The notes beneath the pieces are model-generated. The model did not search any database, was not told the origin of the DNA, and saw only the letters and a list, made by a program, of their open reading frames with translations. 64,000 bases of DNA, taken from positions 1 to 64,000 of the forward strand of contig NZ_MDFN01000012.1 in assembly GCF_001730525.1 (NCBI RefSeq), read 5' to 3'. The translations under genes were made by a program, and so were the position numbers. Origin of the DNA: Arcticibacter eurypsychrophilus (GTDB lineage Bacteria > Bacteroidota > Bacteroidia > Sphingobacteriales > Sphingobacteriaceae). Positions 44,086 to 53,160 of this stretch are shown in pieces (position 1 is the stretch's first letter; every line of letters begins with the position of its first letter).

Positions 44086-44673
44086 TTATAAAGACTTCAT
44101 TTTTTTAACCAGGTTCTCTACCACTTTAGGATAATGAAGGTGTTCGAGTTGCTGACCTTTAAATTTGATCATTTCAATATCGTCATTTTTGTCGATCCTG
44201 TAACGGGATTGATGAATGATCTCTCCGTCATCAAAGTTTTCATTCACAAAATGAATGGTGATGCCTGATTCTGTTTCCTTATTATCCAGAACAGCTTGAT
44301 GTACCCGATCGCCATACATTCCCTTGCCTCCGTATTTAGGGAGAAGGGCAGGGTGGATATTGATAATTTGGTTGGGGAACGCTTTTAACAAATTTTCAGG
44401 AATGAGCCATAGGAAGCCAGCCAGAACAATCAGGTCAATTTCCATCGATTTGAGGAGCTTAAGAATGGTATCCGTTTTGGTGAATTCATACTTATCAAAA
44501 ACATGAGAAGGGATCTCAAAATTGTCGGCACGTTGAATGACATAGGCACTGGGGTTGTTGCAAAGTATAAGGGCTACTTCAGCGTCGGGATGCTTGTTGA
44601 AATGTTCCATTATCTTTTGAGCATTTGACCCTGAACCTGAAGCAAAAATAGCAATCCGTTTTTTGAGTGGCAT
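44086..44673 (-). CDS. purN: Phosphoribosylglycinamide formyltransferase
   Basis: 195 residues; transfers the formyl group of 10-formyl-THF to GAR in purine synthesis. The start KRIAIFASGSGSNAQKIMEH gives the phosphate-binding loop; the catalytic residues are Asn105 and His107 (INIHPALLPKYGGKG) and Asp149 (NENFDDGEII). Length is standard for the family. It is transcribed away from the ribosomal cluster. Confidence 0.96.
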   Translation of the reverse strand: MPLKKRIAIFASGSGSNAQKIMEHFNKHPDAEVALILCNNPSAYVIQRADNFEIPSHVFDKYEFTKTDTILKLLKSMEIDLIVLAGFLWLIPENLLKAFPNQIINIHPALLPKYGGKGMYGDRVHQAVLDNKETESGITIHFVNENFDDGEIIHQSRYRIDKNDDIEMIKFKGQQLEHLHYPKVVENLVKKMKSL

Positions 44674-45037
44674 ATTGAATGAAGTATGTTCAAAGATATA
44701 TTTTATTAAGGAAGAAGCGAATTAACGTCTGCTTTCCTTTTGATAAGGATCAAAATGATTTTTGAAATCAGCAGATTTGACGGTCATTGTTGGATTGTCA
44801 GGTAACAGGTTTTCAATTGTAGTTCATATATGCATCAGATGGCAGCGCGGTGTGAATTTAAAAAATTAGAAAATGTAACTCCTATTTCAAAAAAAAGGGG
44901 TATTGAAAGTAGTTGAGGATAAGGTGATTCTGTAATAAATGCACTTGTTTGTTTTTGTGTAATCGGCTTTTAAACGCAATCTGATTTAATTAAAGGTGCA
45001 TATACGTAAATTTCTTTAAAAATAAACGGCTAAGTGT
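44674..45037. other. Intergenic region between purN and the ribosomal cluster
   Basis: No gene, tRNA or terminator was recognised. It lies between the starts of the divergent purN and rplC units and therefore holds regulatory sequence; the rplC promoter begins at its right edge. In many relatives rpsJ sits just before rplC, but no rpsJ coding sequence is present here on either strand. Confidence 0.6.
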
Positions 45038-45067
45038 TTGATAATTAATTAAACATTCCTATCTTTG
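45038..45067 (+). promoter_or_regulatory. Promoter of the ribosomal-protein operon
   Basis: TTG at 45038-45040, exactly 19 bases, then TATCTTTG at 45060-45067: a full match to the Bacteroidota housekeeping consensus. Transcription should begin near 45073, giving a leader of about 70 bases before rplC. Confidence 0.8.
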
Positions 45068-45070
45068 CCG

Positions 45071-45126
45071 TCCCTTTCGAGGGATTTACATTGCCTTGAA
45101 CGAAGCCCTACTGCTTCGATGGGCTT
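45071..45126 (+). promoter_or_regulatory. Structured mRNA leader before rplC
   Basis: A 5-bp stem closed by a TTCG tetraloop (TCCCT-TTCG-AGGGA, 45071-45084) begins at the expected transcript start. Farther down, two mutually exclusive stems share bases: CGAAGC (45101-45106) with GCTTCG (45113-45118), and AAGCCC (45103-45108) with GGGCTT (45121-45126). The second ends 18 bases before the rplC ATG. Such alternatives could serve autogenous control, as the L4-binding S10 leader does in E. coli; that role is an inference. Confidence 0.5.
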
Positions 45127-45144
45127 AAAAAGAATTAAATAAAA

Positions 45145-45762
45145 ATGTCAGGTATTATTGGAAAAAAAGTAGGAATGACCAGCATTTTCGATGCCGATGG
45201 AAGAAACATTCCATGCACGGTAATTGAAGCTGGCCCTTGCGTTGTTACGCAGCTTCGTACCTCTGAAATTGACGGTTACGAAGCAATTCAGTTGGCTTAC
45301 GATGAGAAGAAGGAAAAGAACACTACTCAGCAGCTGAAAGGTCATTTCGCAAAAGCAAACACAACTCCAAAGCGTAAACTTGTGGAGTTTAAGTCGTTTG
45401 ATGATGTGAAAAGTCTGGGAGACACAGTAACTGTTGAGATCTTTGCTGAAGGAGACTTCGTTGATGTCGTTGGTACATCTAAAGGTAAAGGTTTTCAGGG
45501 TGTAGTGAAACGTCACGGTTTCGCCGGTGTTGGTATGGCCACTCACGGTCAGCACAACAGACTGAGAGCTCCAGGTTCATTAGGTGCTTCTTCATGGCCT
45601 TCCCGTGTATTCAAGGGTATGCGCATGGCTGGTCGTACAGGTGGTTCACGTATTAAGGTTCAAAATCTTCAGGTTTTGAAAATATACGCAGAACAAAATT
45701 TATTGGTAGTTAGCGGTTCAATTCCGGGAGCTAAGGGTTCTTACGTAATCGTTGATAAATAA
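45145..45762 (+). CDS. rplC: 50S ribosomal protein uL3
   Basis: 205 residues, first gene of the cluster. uL3 initiates 50S assembly, and its long central loop reaches the peptidyl-transferase centre (here [19 protein letters not shown] to [15 protein letters not shown]). In E. coli a glutamine in the loop is methylated by PrmB; here the corresponding segment reads [12 protein letters not shown] without Gln, a form I associate with Bacteroidota. rplD starts one base after its stop. Confidence 0.97.
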   Translation: MSGIIGKKVGMTSIFDADGRNIPCTVIEAGPCVVTQLRTSEIDGYEAIQLAYDEKKEKNTTQQLKGHFAKANTTPKRKLVEFKSFDDVKSLGDTVTVEIFAEGDFVDVVGTSKGKGFQGVVKRHGFAGVGMATHGQHNRLRAPGSLGASSWPSRVFKGMRMAGRTGGSRIKVQNLQVLKIYAEQNLLVVSGSIPGAKGSYVIVDK

Positions 45763-45763
45763 G

Positions 45764-46393
45764 ATGGAAATTAACGTAGTAGACATATCAGGTAAAGAAA
45801 CAGGAGCCAAGGTGCAACTGTCTGATGCGATTTTTGGCGTTGAGCCTAATGATCACGCGATTTATCTTGACGTTAAGCAATATCTTGCTAATCAACGTCA
45901 GGGAACACATAAATCAAAACAGCGTAATGAGATTGCAGGTTCAACCCGCAAGTTATATAAGCAAAAGGGTACAGGTGGTGCACGTGCTGGTAGTATAAAA
46001 TCTCCATTATTCAATGGCGGTGGTCGTGTATTTGGTCCTCAACCCCGTGATTACAGTTTTAAACTGAATAAGAAGTTAAAGCAACTTGCGCGCAGGTCAG
46101 CTTTATCTTACAAGGCGAAAGATAACAGTATCGTGATACTGGAAGATTTTGTTTTTGATTCAGTGAAGACTAAGAATTACCTTCAACTGGTAACAGATTT
46201 GAAGGTGGCATCTGAGAAAACGCTATTGGTTTTAGCAGTTGCTAATAATAATGTGTATTTATCAAGCAGAAACATTAAATCAGCGAAAGTAATTACTGCC
46301 GATCAGTTAAACACATATGATGTGTTAAACGCAGGAAAGCTAATTCTGACTACCGGTTCTGTTAAAACATTAGAGGAGGCATTTGCCAAGTAG
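45764..46393 (+). CDS. rplD: 50S ribosomal protein uL4
   Basis: 209 residues from ATG 45764; a TTG at 45752 would lie inside rplC and is rejected. The extended loop ([20 protein letters not shown], then [20 protein letters not shown]) reaches the exit-tunnel constriction. In E. coli L4 also represses its own operon through the S10 leader; whether this applies here, where the operon starts at rplC, is unknown. rplW follows after one base. Confidence 0.97.
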   Translation: MEINVVDISGKETGAKVQLSDAIFGVEPNDHAIYLDVKQYLANQRQGTHKSKQRNEIAGSTRKLYKQKGTGGARAGSIKSPLFNGGGRVFGPQPRDYSFKLNKKLKQLARRSALSYKAKDNSIVILEDFVFDSVKTKNYLQLVTDLKVASEKTLLVLAVANNNVYLSSRNIKSAKVITADQLNTYDVLNAGKLILTTGSVKTLEEAFAK

Positions 46394-46394
46394 T

Positions 46395-46685
46395 ATGGAA
46401 ATTTTAAAGAAGCCTATATTAACGGAGAAAGCAGCTGCATTAACTGAAAAGTTTAACAGATATGCTTTTAAAGTAGATCACAGAGCCAACAAATTGCAGA
46501 TTAAAGGTGCAATTGAAAAAATGTTTGGTGTTAGCATTAGTGCTGTAAACACCATGGTGGTATCTGGTAAAGCAAAGAATCGTTATACTAAAGCTGGATT
46601 TGTATCAGGCCGTATGCCTAAGTACAAGAAAGCAATTGTAACGCTTAAGGATGGAGAAACTATTGACTTTTACAGCAATATTTAA
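46395..46685 (+). CDS. rplW: 50S ribosomal protein uL23
   Basis: 96 residues from ATG 46395; an earlier TTG at 46383 overlaps rplD and is not used. MEILKKPILTEKAAALTEKF is the typical start. uL23 sits at the tunnel exit and docks trigger factor and SRP. Seven bases separate it from rplB. Confidence 0.97.
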   Translation: MEILKKPILTEKAAALTEKFNRYAFKVDHRANKLQIKGAIEKMFGVSISAVNTMVVSGKAKNRYTKAGFVSGRMPKYKKAIVTLKDGETIDFYSNI

Positions 46686-46692
46686 ATAGAAC

Positions 46693-47517
46693 ATGGCAGT
46701 TAAAAGATTTAAACCGGTTACCCCTGGTACTCGTCACCGCGTAGGAGGCGATTACTCTGATGTTACTACAAACGTTCCTGAAAAATCGTTAATAGTTTCC
46801 ATCAAAAATTCGGGTGGTAGAAATAATACCGGTAAAATGACTATGCGTTATCTCGGTGGGGGACATAAACAGTCGTACCGATTGATTGATTTTAAACGCG
46901 ATAAAAAAGATATCCCCGCAAAAGTTGCCACAATTGAGTACGATCCAAATCGTACAGCTCGTATAGCATTACTTCATTATGTTGATGGAGAGAAACGCTA
47001 TATTATAGCGCCAACAGGACTTAAGGTTGGACAAACCGTGGTATCTGGTGAAGCATCAGCTCCGGAAGTTGGAAATGCAATTCCTTTGAAGAGCATTCCA
47101 TTGGGTTCAATTATTCACAACATTGAAATGAACCCAGGACAGGGAGCAATCATTGCACGTAGTGCAGGAACATATGCTCAGCTATCTGCTCGTGACGGAA
47201 AGTACGCTATTATCAAATTGCCTTCAGGCGAAACTCGTATGATCTTGTCAACTTGTATGGCAACAATCGGATCGGTTTCTAACGCAGAAAGATCTAACGA
47301 AGTGTTAGGTAAGGCTGGTAGAAAACGCTGGTTGGGACGTCGTCCTCGTGTTCGTGGTGTTGCCATGAATCCAGTCGATCACCCGATGGGTGGTGGTGAA
47401 GGAAGATCATCAGGTGGACATCCTCGTTCTAGAAATGGATTGTTAGCTAAGGGCTACAAAACTAGAAACAAGAAGAAAATTTCGAGTCGTTACATCATTG
47501 AAGGGAGAAAGAAATAA
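46693..47517 (+). CDS. rplB: 50S ribosomal protein uL2
   Basis: 274 residues. The C-terminal part carries the conserved [20 protein letters not shown] with the histidine that is functionally important near the peptidyl-transferase centre, after [17 protein letters not shown]. Its TAA stop shares one base with the rpsS ATG, so the two are translationally coupled. Confidence 0.98.
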   Translation: MAVKRFKPVTPGTRHRVGGDYSDVTTNVPEKSLIVSIKNSGGRNNTGKMTMRYLGGGHKQSYRLIDFKRDKKDIPAKVATIEYDPNRTARIALLHYVDGEKRYIIAPTGLKVGQTVVSGEASAPEVGNAIPLKSIPLGSIIHNIEMNPGQGAIIARSAGTYAQLSARDGKYAIIKLPSGETRMILSTCMATIGSVSNAERSNEVLGKAGRKRWLGRRPRVRGVAMNPVDHPMGGGEGRSSGGHPRSRNGLLAKGYKTRNKKKISSRYIIEGRKK

Positions 47518-47783
47518 TGGCACGTTCAATTAAAAAAGGTCCTTATATCGATCATAATTTAGAAAGCAAAGTGCTTACTATGAACGAGATTAGCAAGAAG
47601 TCTGTAATCAAAACCTGGTCTCGCCGGTCAATGATTTCTCCGGATTTCGTAGGACATACATTTGCAGTTCACAACGGTAACAAGTTTATTCCGGTGTATG
47701 TAACTGAAAACATGGTTGGTCACAAGTTGGGAGAATTTGCTCCAACAAGAACATTTAGAGGTCACTCTGAAAAGAAGAAATAA
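47517..47783 (+). CDS. rpsS: 30S ribosomal protein uS19
   Basis: 88 residues, start [20 protein letters not shown]-terminal [15 protein letters not shown]. Binds the 30S head with uS13. Overlaps rplB by one base; three bases separate it from rplV. Confidence 0.97.
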   Translation: MARSIKKGPYIDHNLESKVLTMNEISKKSVIKTWSRRSMISPDFVGHTFAVHNGNKFIPVYVTENMVGHKLGEFAPTRTFRGHSEKKK

Positions 47784-47786
47784 GGA

Positions 47787-48170
47787 ATGGAAGCAGTAGC
47801 AAAATTAAATGATTGCCCTACCTCTCCTCGTAAGATGAGATTGGTTGTTGACCTGATCCGTGGTGAACGTGTTGAAAAGGCACTATATATATTAAAGTTT
47901 ACCAATAAGGAAGCTGCACAACGAGTTGAAAAACTTTTGTTGTCAGCGATCAAAAACTGGGAAGCTAAGAATGAGGGTCAACGTCCGGAAGATAGCGGTT
48001 TGTTTGTGAAAACAATAACTGTTGATTGCGGACGTCAGTTGAAGAGACTTAGACCTGCGCCTCAGGGCCGTGGTCATAGAATCCGTAAACGTTCAAATCA
48101 CGTTACCCTTGTAGTGGACAGTAAGACTGTGGCAGAGAATATTGAGAACCTTGAATCAGTAACTAATTAA
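47787..48170 (+). CDS. rplV: 50S ribosomal protein uL22
   Basis: 127 residues. The beta-hairpin that lines the exit tunnel is at the C-terminal part ([11 protein letters not shown]-like segment [20 protein letters not shown]). Standard length; the macrolide-related hairpin is unaltered as far as can be judged by eye. Confidence 0.96.
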   Translation: MEAVAKLNDCPTSPRKMRLVVDLIRGERVEKALYILKFTNKEAAQRVEKLLLSAIKNWEAKNEGQRPEDSGLFVKTITVDCGRQLKRLRPAPQGRGHRIRKRSNHVTLVVDSKTVAENIENLESVTN

Positions 48171-48175
48171 GGAAA

Positions 48176-49135
48176 ATGGGACAAAAAGCACATCCAATAG
48201 GTAACAGACTAGGAATCATCAAAGGTTGGGATTCTAACTGGTTCGGTGGCAACAACTATTCCGATAAACTAGTTGAAGATGAAAAGATCAGAAAATATCT
48301 TTCTGTACGTATAGCTAAAGGTGGCGTTGCCAAATTAGTTATCGAGCGTACATTAAAGCGAATCACTGTAACAGTACACACAGCTCGCCCAGGTATAGTA
48401 ATTGGTAAAGGTGGAGCGGAAGTTGATAAAATCAAGGAAGAGTTAAAGAAACTGACTAAAAAGGAAGTTCAGATTAACATCTTTGAAATTAAACGTCCGG
48501 AACTTGATGCTCAATTAGTAGCTGAAGGTATAGCGAAACAACTTGAAGCGCGTATTTCTTTCCGTCGTGCAATGAAAACCTCTATCGCATCAACAATGCG
48601 TGTGGGTGCAGAAGGAATTAAGATCATGTGTTCTGGTCGTTTAGGTGGTGCTGAAATGGCTCGTACTGAACAATATAAAGATGGAAGAATTCCATTGCAT
48701 ACGTTCCGTGCTGATATTGACTATGCATTAGCAGAAGCGCTTACTACTTATGGTAAGATTGGTGTTAAGGTATGGATCTGTAAAGGTGAGGTTTATGGCA
48801 AACGCGATTTATCTCCAAACATCGGTCAAACAACCGGAGTAAGAGGCAGAGCAGGAGAAGGTAATTCTTCTTATGGTGCTGGCGAAAGAGGAGAGCGAAG
48901 AGGCGGAAACGATAGACGTACTAACGACAGACGTGGTGGACCGGGTAACGGACCAGGTGCTGGTGGCGATAGCAGAGGTGGAAATCGTGGTGGTAATAGC
49001 CGTGGTGGAAGCGCTGGTGGACCTGGTGGCCAAGGTGGTAACCGTCCAGGCGGTCAAGGTGGAAGTCGTCCTGGAGCTCCAGGTGCTAACCGCGGCGGTG
49101 GCGCTGGTGGTGCAGGATTTCGCCCTAAGAAATAA
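48176..49135 (+). CDS. rpsC: 30S ribosomal protein uS3 with a 104-residue Gly/Arg/Asn-rich tail
   Basis: 319 residues. The first 215 are a normal uS3: [22 protein letters not shown]-type RNA-binding domain with [17 protein letters not shown], and the C-terminal half ending [14 protein letters not shown]. uS3 forms the mRNA entry channel and carries helicase activity there. Residues 216-319 are low-complexity: Gly about half, plus Arg, Asn, Pro, Ser and Gln, with many RGG and GGN steps ([34 protein letters not shown], ending GGAGFRPKK). The tail is encoded in frame with no break and its DNA is clearly richer in G than the neighbours. Typical uS3 proteins are 210-240 residues. The tail would lie near the mRNA entry site; its role is unknown. 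Confidence 0.95.
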   Translation: MGQKAHPIGNRLGIIKGWDSNWFGGNNYSDKLVEDEKIRKYLSVRIAKGGVAKLVIERTLKRITVTVHTARPGIVIGKGGAEVDKIKEELKKLTKKEVQINIFEIKRPELDAQLVAEGIAKQLEARISFRRAMKTSIASTMRVGAEGIKIMCSGRLGGAEMARTEQYKDGRIPLHTFRADIDYALAEALTTYGKIGVKVWICKGEVYGKRDLSPNIGQTTGVRGRAGEGNSSYGAGERGERRGGNDRRTNDRRGGPGNGPGAGGDSRGGNRGGNSRGGSAGGPGGQGGNRPGGQGGSRPGAPGANRGGGAGGAGFRPKK

Positions 49136-49172
49136 TTGTCAAACATCAAAAAATAGATAAATACAGAAAAAG

Positions 49173-49595
49173 ATGTTACAGCCAAAAAGAACGAAGTTCA
49201 GAAAGATGCAAAAAGGAAAAATGAAAGGGTTAGCTTCTCGTGGAGCAGAGCTTTCATTCGGATCTTTCGGAATAAAATCGCTGGAACCGGCATGGATAAC
49301 CAGCCGTCAGATAGAAGCTGCACGTATTGCGGTTACACGTTTTATGAAACGTGAAGGCCAAGTGTGGATTCGCATATTCCCGGACAAACCGGTTACCAAA
49401 AAGCCAGCGGAAGTACGTATGGGTAAAGGTAAAGGTGCTCCAGAATACTGGGTTGCAGTTGTTCGCCCGGGTAGAATGATTTTTGAAGCAGAAGGCGTTC
49501 CTATGGAAGTTGCCAAAGAAGCATTGCGTTTAGCAGCTCAAAAATTACCGGTACAAACAAAATTTGTAGTACGTAGGGATTACGTAGAAGCATAA
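49173..49595 (+). CDS. rplP: 50S ribosomal protein uL16
   Basis: 140 residues, start [20 protein letters not shown], with [20 protein letters not shown] in the conserved loop near the A-site tRNA. Standard length. It is followed by an 82-bp gap with an imperfect inverted repeat before rpmC. Confidence 0.97.
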   Translation: MLQPKRTKFRKMQKGKMKGLASRGAELSFGSFGIKSLEPAWITSRQIEAARIAVTRFMKREGQVWIRIFPDKPVTKKPAEVRMGKGKGAPEYWVAVVRPGRMIFEAEGVPMEVAKEALRLAAQKLPVQTKFVVRRDYVEA

Positions 49596-49600
49596 TTAAG

Positions 49601-49660
49601 TTGTAGGTTGCAAGTTGTATGTTATGTGAATAACTGCAACAGACAACTTGCAGTCCACAA
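49601..49660 (+). repeat. Imperfect inverted repeat between rplP and rpmC
   Basis: TGCAAGTTGT (49609-49618) pairs perfectly with ACAACTTGCA (49643-49652); with three mismatches the arms extend to 18 bases (49601-49618 and 49643-49660). A short GTTAT-GTGA-ATAAC hairpin (49621-49634) lies in the loop. Repetitive TTGTAGGTTGCAAGTTGT-like sequence is a known kind of Bacteroidota intergenic repeat, so this may be one. It is not followed by a T-run. Confidence 0.6.
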
Positions 49661-49677
49661 TCAAGAAAGAAGAAAAG

Positions 49678-49905
49678 ATGAAACCCTCAGGAATAATAGA
49701 GCTATCAACTGAAGAGATTGTTTCCCGCATGAGCGAGGAAAGAACCAATCTCACTAAATTAAAATTTGCGCATACAGTTTCTGCCATAGAGAATCCATCT
49801 CGTATTAGTAAGGTAAGAAAAGAAATCGCACGTTTGAACACAGAATTGACTAAGCGCAAAGCGGCCGCTGCTGCTGAGAAACAGTCCGCTTCTGAAACTG
49901 AATAA
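49678..49905 (+). CDS. rpmC: 50S ribosomal protein uL29
   Basis: 75 residues from ATG 49678, preceded by a purine-rich AAGAAAGAAGAAAAG; the earlier TTG at 49648 lies in the hairpin and is not used. Two-helix fold with [20 protein letters not shown] and [12 protein letters not shown]. The C-terminus is Ala/Glu-rich. It sits at the tunnel exit with uL23. Confidence 0.95.
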   Translation: MKPSGIIELSTEEIVSRMSEERTNLTKLKFAHTVSAIENPSRISKVRKEIARLNTELTKRKAAAAAEKQSASETE

Positions 49906-49918
49906 TTTTAGAATCGAA

Positions 49919-50176
49919 ATGGAAGAAAGAAAATTAAGAAAGACCCGTACAGGGTTGGTAGTGAGCAATAAGATGGAAAAATCTATCGTTGTTGCTGTAG
50001 AAAGGAAAGTGAAACATCCGATCTACGGAAAGTTTGTTCATAAAACTACCAAATTTATGGCTCATGACGAAAGCAACACTTGCGGTATCGGTGATACAGT
50101 GTTGATCATGGAGACTCGTCCTCTGAGTAAGACTAAGAACTGGAGATTAGTTGAAATTTTAGAAAGAGCGAAATAA
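49919..50176 (+). CDS. rpsQ: 30S ribosomal protein uS17
   Basis: 85 residues, [20 protein letters not shown], with the OB-fold motif [20 protein letters not shown]. The stop shares one base with the rplN start. Confidence 0.97.
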   Translation: MEERKLRKTRTGLVVSNKMEKSIVVAVERKVKHPIYGKFVHKTTKFMAHDESNTCGIGDTVLIMETRPLSKTKNWRLVEILERAK

Positions 50177-50544
50177 TGGTACAACAGGAATCAAGACTAA
50201 ATGTCGCAGACAATAGCGGAGCTAAAGAAGTTTTAGTGATCCGTGTTCTGGGAGGTACTGGTAAAAGGTATGCTTCTCTTGGTGACAAAATTGTTGTTAC
50301 CGTAAAAAGTGCTATTCCTTCTGGAAATGTGAAAAAAGGAACTGTTACAAAAGCAGTTGTTGTTAGAACAAGAAAAGAAGTAAGACGCAAAGATGGCTCA
50401 TATATCCGTTTCGACGATAACGCAGCAGTTTTGTTAAATAACCAAGACGAGCCGAGAGGTACCCGTATCTTCGGTCCGGTTGCAAGAGAGCTACGTGAAA
50501 AACAATTTATGAAAATCGTATCATTAGCACCGGAGGTATTATAA
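50176..50544 (+). CDS. rplN: 50S ribosomal protein uL14
   Basis: 122 residues, [20 protein letters not shown] start and EIRGTR-like [17 protein letters not shown] end. It contacts the 30S at bridge B8 and is the docking site for the silencing factor RsfS. One base separates it from rplX. Confidence 0.98.
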   Translation: MVQQESRLNVADNSGAKEVLVIRVLGGTGKRYASLGDKIVVTVKSAIPSGNVKKGTVTKAVVVRTRKEVRRKDGSYIRFDDNAAVLLNNQDEPRGTRIFGPVARELREKQFMKIVSLAPEVL

Positions 50545-50545
50545 C

Positions 50546-50890
50546 ATGCAAAAGAAGAATTTAATTATACCTAAACTGACGATCCGTAAAGGAGATTTAG
50601 TACAGGTGATAGCTGGCGACTCAAAGGGAAAACAAGGTAAAATCGTTGAGGTTTTAACTAAAGTGAACCGGGTTATAGTTGAAGGCGCGAACATGGTTTC
50701 ACGTCATACCAAGCCGAATGCTGCTAATCCAAATGGTGGAATTGTCAAGAAAGAAGCTGCTATCCACGTGTCAAACGTAATGGTAGTAGATGCTAAAACA
50801 GGCAAACCAACCCGTATAGGAAAGCAAAAGAATGCAGAAGGGAAATTCGTAAGGATTTCTAAAAAGTCAGGGGAGGAAATTAAGCTATGA
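50546..50890 (+). CDS. rplX: 50S ribosomal protein uL24
   Basis: 114 residues with the KOW motif ([20 protein letters not shown], then [16 protein letters not shown]). An early assembly protein. The stop overlaps the rplE start by four bases (ATGA). Confidence 0.97.
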   Translation: MQKKNLIIPKLTIRKGDLVQVIAGDSKGKQGKIVEVLTKVNRVIVEGANMVSRHTKPNAANPNGGIVKKEAAIHVSNVMVVDAKTGKPTRIGKQKNAEGKFVRISKKSGEEIKL

Positions 50891-51456
50891 GTTACGTACC
50901 AAGATTAAAGTCGAAGTATAAGGAAGATATCCGCACTGCATTGAAAGAGAAGTTTCAGTATAAGAGCGTGATGCAGGTTCCTAAGCTTCAGAAAATTGCG
51001 ATCAACCAGGGTGTTGGTGCTGCAACTACTGATAAGAAGCTTATTGATAGTGCTATTGTTGATATGACCACTATTACTGGTCAGCAAGCTGTAGCAGCAA
51101 AGTCAAAAAAGGATATTTCAAATTTCAAATTACGTAAGGGAATGCCAGTTGGTGTTCGTGTAACTTTGCGTGACAATCAGATGTATGAGTTTCTTGACCG
51201 CTTAATAGCTGTAGCGTTACCTCGTATCCGTGATTTCAAGGGTATTAATGATAAAGGCTTTGATGGTCATGGGAATTATACTTTAGGTATCACTGAGCAG
51301 ATCATTTTTCCAGAGATTAACATTGATAAAATCAATAAAATCATGGGTATGGATATTACTTTCGTAACTTCCGCAAAAAATGACGTTGAAGCATTAGAGT
51401 TACTAAAACAATTTGGTTTACCGTTCAAAAATCAAGCACCCGTAAATAATGGCTAA
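50887..51456 (+). CDS. rplE: 50S ribosomal protein uL5
   Basis: 189 residues; binds 5S rRNA and the P-site tRNA. Landmarks are [29 protein letters not shown] and [20 protein letters not shown]. It overlaps rpsN by eight bases. Confidence 0.97.
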   Translation: MSYVPRLKSKYKEDIRTALKEKFQYKSVMQVPKLQKIAINQGVGAATTDKKLIDSAIVDMTTITGQQAVAAKSKKDISNFKLRKGMPVGVRVTLRDNQMYEFLDRLIAVALPRIRDFKGINDKGFDGHGNYTLGITEQIIFPEINIDKINKIMGMDITFVTSAKNDVEALELLKQFGLPFKNQAPVNNG

Positions 51457-51718
51457 AGAAGGAATAAAAGCACGCGAAGTTAAGCGTGAGAAGATGGTAG
51501 CTAAGTTTGCCGAAAAGAGAGCTGCTTTAAAAGCTGCTGGTGATTTTGCAGGATTAGATAAATTACCTAAGAATTCTTCACCGGTTCGTTTACACAACCG
51601 TTGTAAATTAACTGGTCGTCCTCGTGGATATATGAGACAGTTTGGTATTTCACGTGTAACATTCCGTGAAATGGCTTTAGCTGGAAAGATTCCAGGAGTG
51701 AAAAAAGCAAGTTGGTAG
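51449..51718 (+). CDS. rpsN: 30S ribosomal protein uS14, long zinc-free form
   Basis: 89 residues with [20 protein letters not shown] and the closing VKKASW. The CxxC...CxxC zinc ribbon of the short 61-residue form is absent (one Cys only), so this is the zinc-independent form. Followed by the longest gap of the cluster before rpsH. Confidence 0.97.
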   Translation: MAKEGIKAREVKREKMVAKFAEKRAALKAAGDFAGLDKLPKNSSPVRLHNRCKLTGRPRGYMRQFGISRVTFREMALAGKIPGVKKASW

Positions 51719-51723
51719 TTTAG

Positions 51724-51803
51724 GTTGGGAGCTGGTCTCCCAACAAACCAATAAAATATAAACAATTAACCGATAGCAGGTCCCTTAAGTGGATACCACT
51801 ATC
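51724..51803 (+). promoter_or_regulatory. Two stem-loops before rpsH (uS8)
   Basis: A perfect 8-bp stem GTTGGGAG (51724-51731) and CTCCCAAC (51737-51744) with a 5-base loop, and a second AGTGG-ATA-CCACT (51788-51800) 18 bases before the rpsH ATG. The region also holds GATAG/CTATC (51772-51776 and 51799-51803). Neither has a T-run, so these are not ordinary terminators. uS8 is a known repressor of its own operon in E. coli, but at a site in rplE, so a similar role here would be a new arrangement. Confidence 0.5.
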
Positions 51804-51817
51804 ACAATAAACAAGTA

Positions 51818-52216
51818 ATGAATACAGATCCAATAGCAGATTATCTTACAAGAGTAAGGAATGCCATTAAGGCCAACCACCGGGTTGTGGAAATTCCTGC
51901 ATCAAACCTTAAAAAAGAAATTACAAAAGTTCTTTTTGATAAGGGTTACATCGCGAACTATAAGTTTGAGGACAATACGGTACAAGGCACAATTAAAATT
52001 GCGTTGAAATATCATCCGGTAACTAAAGTTCCTGCTATTCGCACTCTAACACGTGTGAGTAAGCCTGGTTTGAGAAAATATTCAGGTGTAGACAGCATGC
52101 CACGTGTATTAAATGGTTTGGGAATTGCAGTAGTATCAACCTCTAAGGGAGTTATGACTGATAAAGAAGCCCGCAACCTTAACATCGGTGGTGAAGTATT
52201 ATGTTACGTTCATTAA
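51818..52216 (+). CDS. rpsH: 30S ribosomal protein uS8
   Basis: 132 residues, MNTDPIADYLTRVRNAIKAN start and AVVSTSKGVMTDKEAR motif near the end. Primary 16S binder. It is preceded by the 99-bp hairpin-bearing gap. Confidence 0.97.
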   Translation: MNTDPIADYLTRVRNAIKANHRVVEIPASNLKKEITKVLFDKGYIANYKFEDNTVQGTIKIALKYHPVTKVPAIRTLTRVSKPGLRKYSGVDSMPRVLNGLGIAVVSTSKGVMTDKEARNLNIGGEVLCYVH

Positions 52217-52233
52217 TCAAAGAGGATTAAACG

Positions 52234-52791
52234 ATGTCAAGAATAGGAAAAACCCCGATTACAATACCTTCTGGTGTAACGATAACGGTTTCTGCAGAGA
52301 ATGTAGTAACGGTTAAAGGACCCAAAGGCGAATTATTTCAGCATCTGGATGGTGATATCACAGTATCTCAGGTAGACGGAATATTAACAGTTGAACGCCC
52401 TACAGAACAGAAGCGTCATAAAGCACTTCACGGTTTATACCGTTCACTTATTAACAACATGGTTAAGGGTGTTACAGAAGGCTACAAATTACAACAAGAA
52501 CTTGTTGGTGTTGGTTACCGTGCTACAAACACTGGTAATACACTTGACCTTGTTTTAGGTTATTCTCACCATTATGTGTTTGAATTGCCTAAAGAGATCT
52601 CTATAGTGACTACTGCAGAGAAAGGAAAGAACCCAACAATCATTTTAGAAAGTATCGACAAACAGTTGTTAGGACAAGTTGCAGCTAAGATTCGTTCGCT
52701 ACGTGCACCGGAACCATATAAGGGTAAGGGTATCAAGTTTGTAGGTGAAATATTAAGAAGAAAAGCAGGTAAATCAGCAGCTAAGAAATAG
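52234..52791 (+). CDS. rplF: 50S ribosomal protein uL6
   Basis: 185 residues, [20 protein letters not shown] start, ending [21 protein letters not shown]. Two beta-rich domains near the factor-binding site. Confidence 0.97.
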   Translation: MSRIGKTPITIPSGVTITVSAENVVTVKGPKGELFQHLDGDITVSQVDGILTVERPTEQKRHKALHGLYRSLINNMVKGVTEGYKLQQELVGVGYRATNTGNTLDLVLGYSHHYVFELPKEISIVTTAEKGKNPTIILESIDKQLLGQVAAKIRSLRAPEPYKGKGIKFVGEILRRKAGKSAAKK

Positions 52792-52795
52792 TATC

Positions 52796-53149
52796 ATGTC
52801 AGGAATAAAATTATCTCGCAGAGAACGTATAAAAAAAGGCATAAGAAAGAGACTGTCTGGTTCTACTGATCGTCCTCGTTTGTCAGTATATAGAAGTAAT
52901 AAGGGCATTTATGCTCAGGTTATAGATGATGTTACTGGAAAAACATTAGCTTCAGCATCTTCGGCTTCTAAAGAGTTTTCAGGAACTGGAAACAAAGTAG
53001 AGCAGTCTAAAGCTGTTGGAAAACTAGTAGCTGAAAAAGCTATTGCTGCCGGTGTAAACGTGGTAGTATTTGATAGAAATGGTTATTTATACCACGGTCG
53101 TGTTAAGTCTCTTGCAGACGGTGCACGTGAAGCTGGTTTAAACTTTTAA
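52796..53149 (+). CDS. rplR: 50S ribosomal protein uL18
   Basis: 117 residues: basic N-terminus ([20 protein letters not shown]), then [18 protein letters not shown] and [20 protein letters not shown]. Binds 5S rRNA with uL5. Confidence 0.97.
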   Translation: MSGIKLSRRERIKKGIRKRLSGSTDRPRLSVYRSNKGIYAQVIDDVTGKTLASASSASKEFSGTGNKVEQSKAVGKLVAEKAIAAGVNVVVFDRNGYLYHGRVKSLADGAREAGLNF

Positions 53150-53160
53150 TCTGAGAATAG

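Noticed and set aside
48873-49160. 95-codon frame over the end of rpsC, Val/Glu/Leu-rich
   Set aside because: It is the shifted reading of the GGN-rich uS3 tail; a low-complexity shadow that mirrors the repeats.
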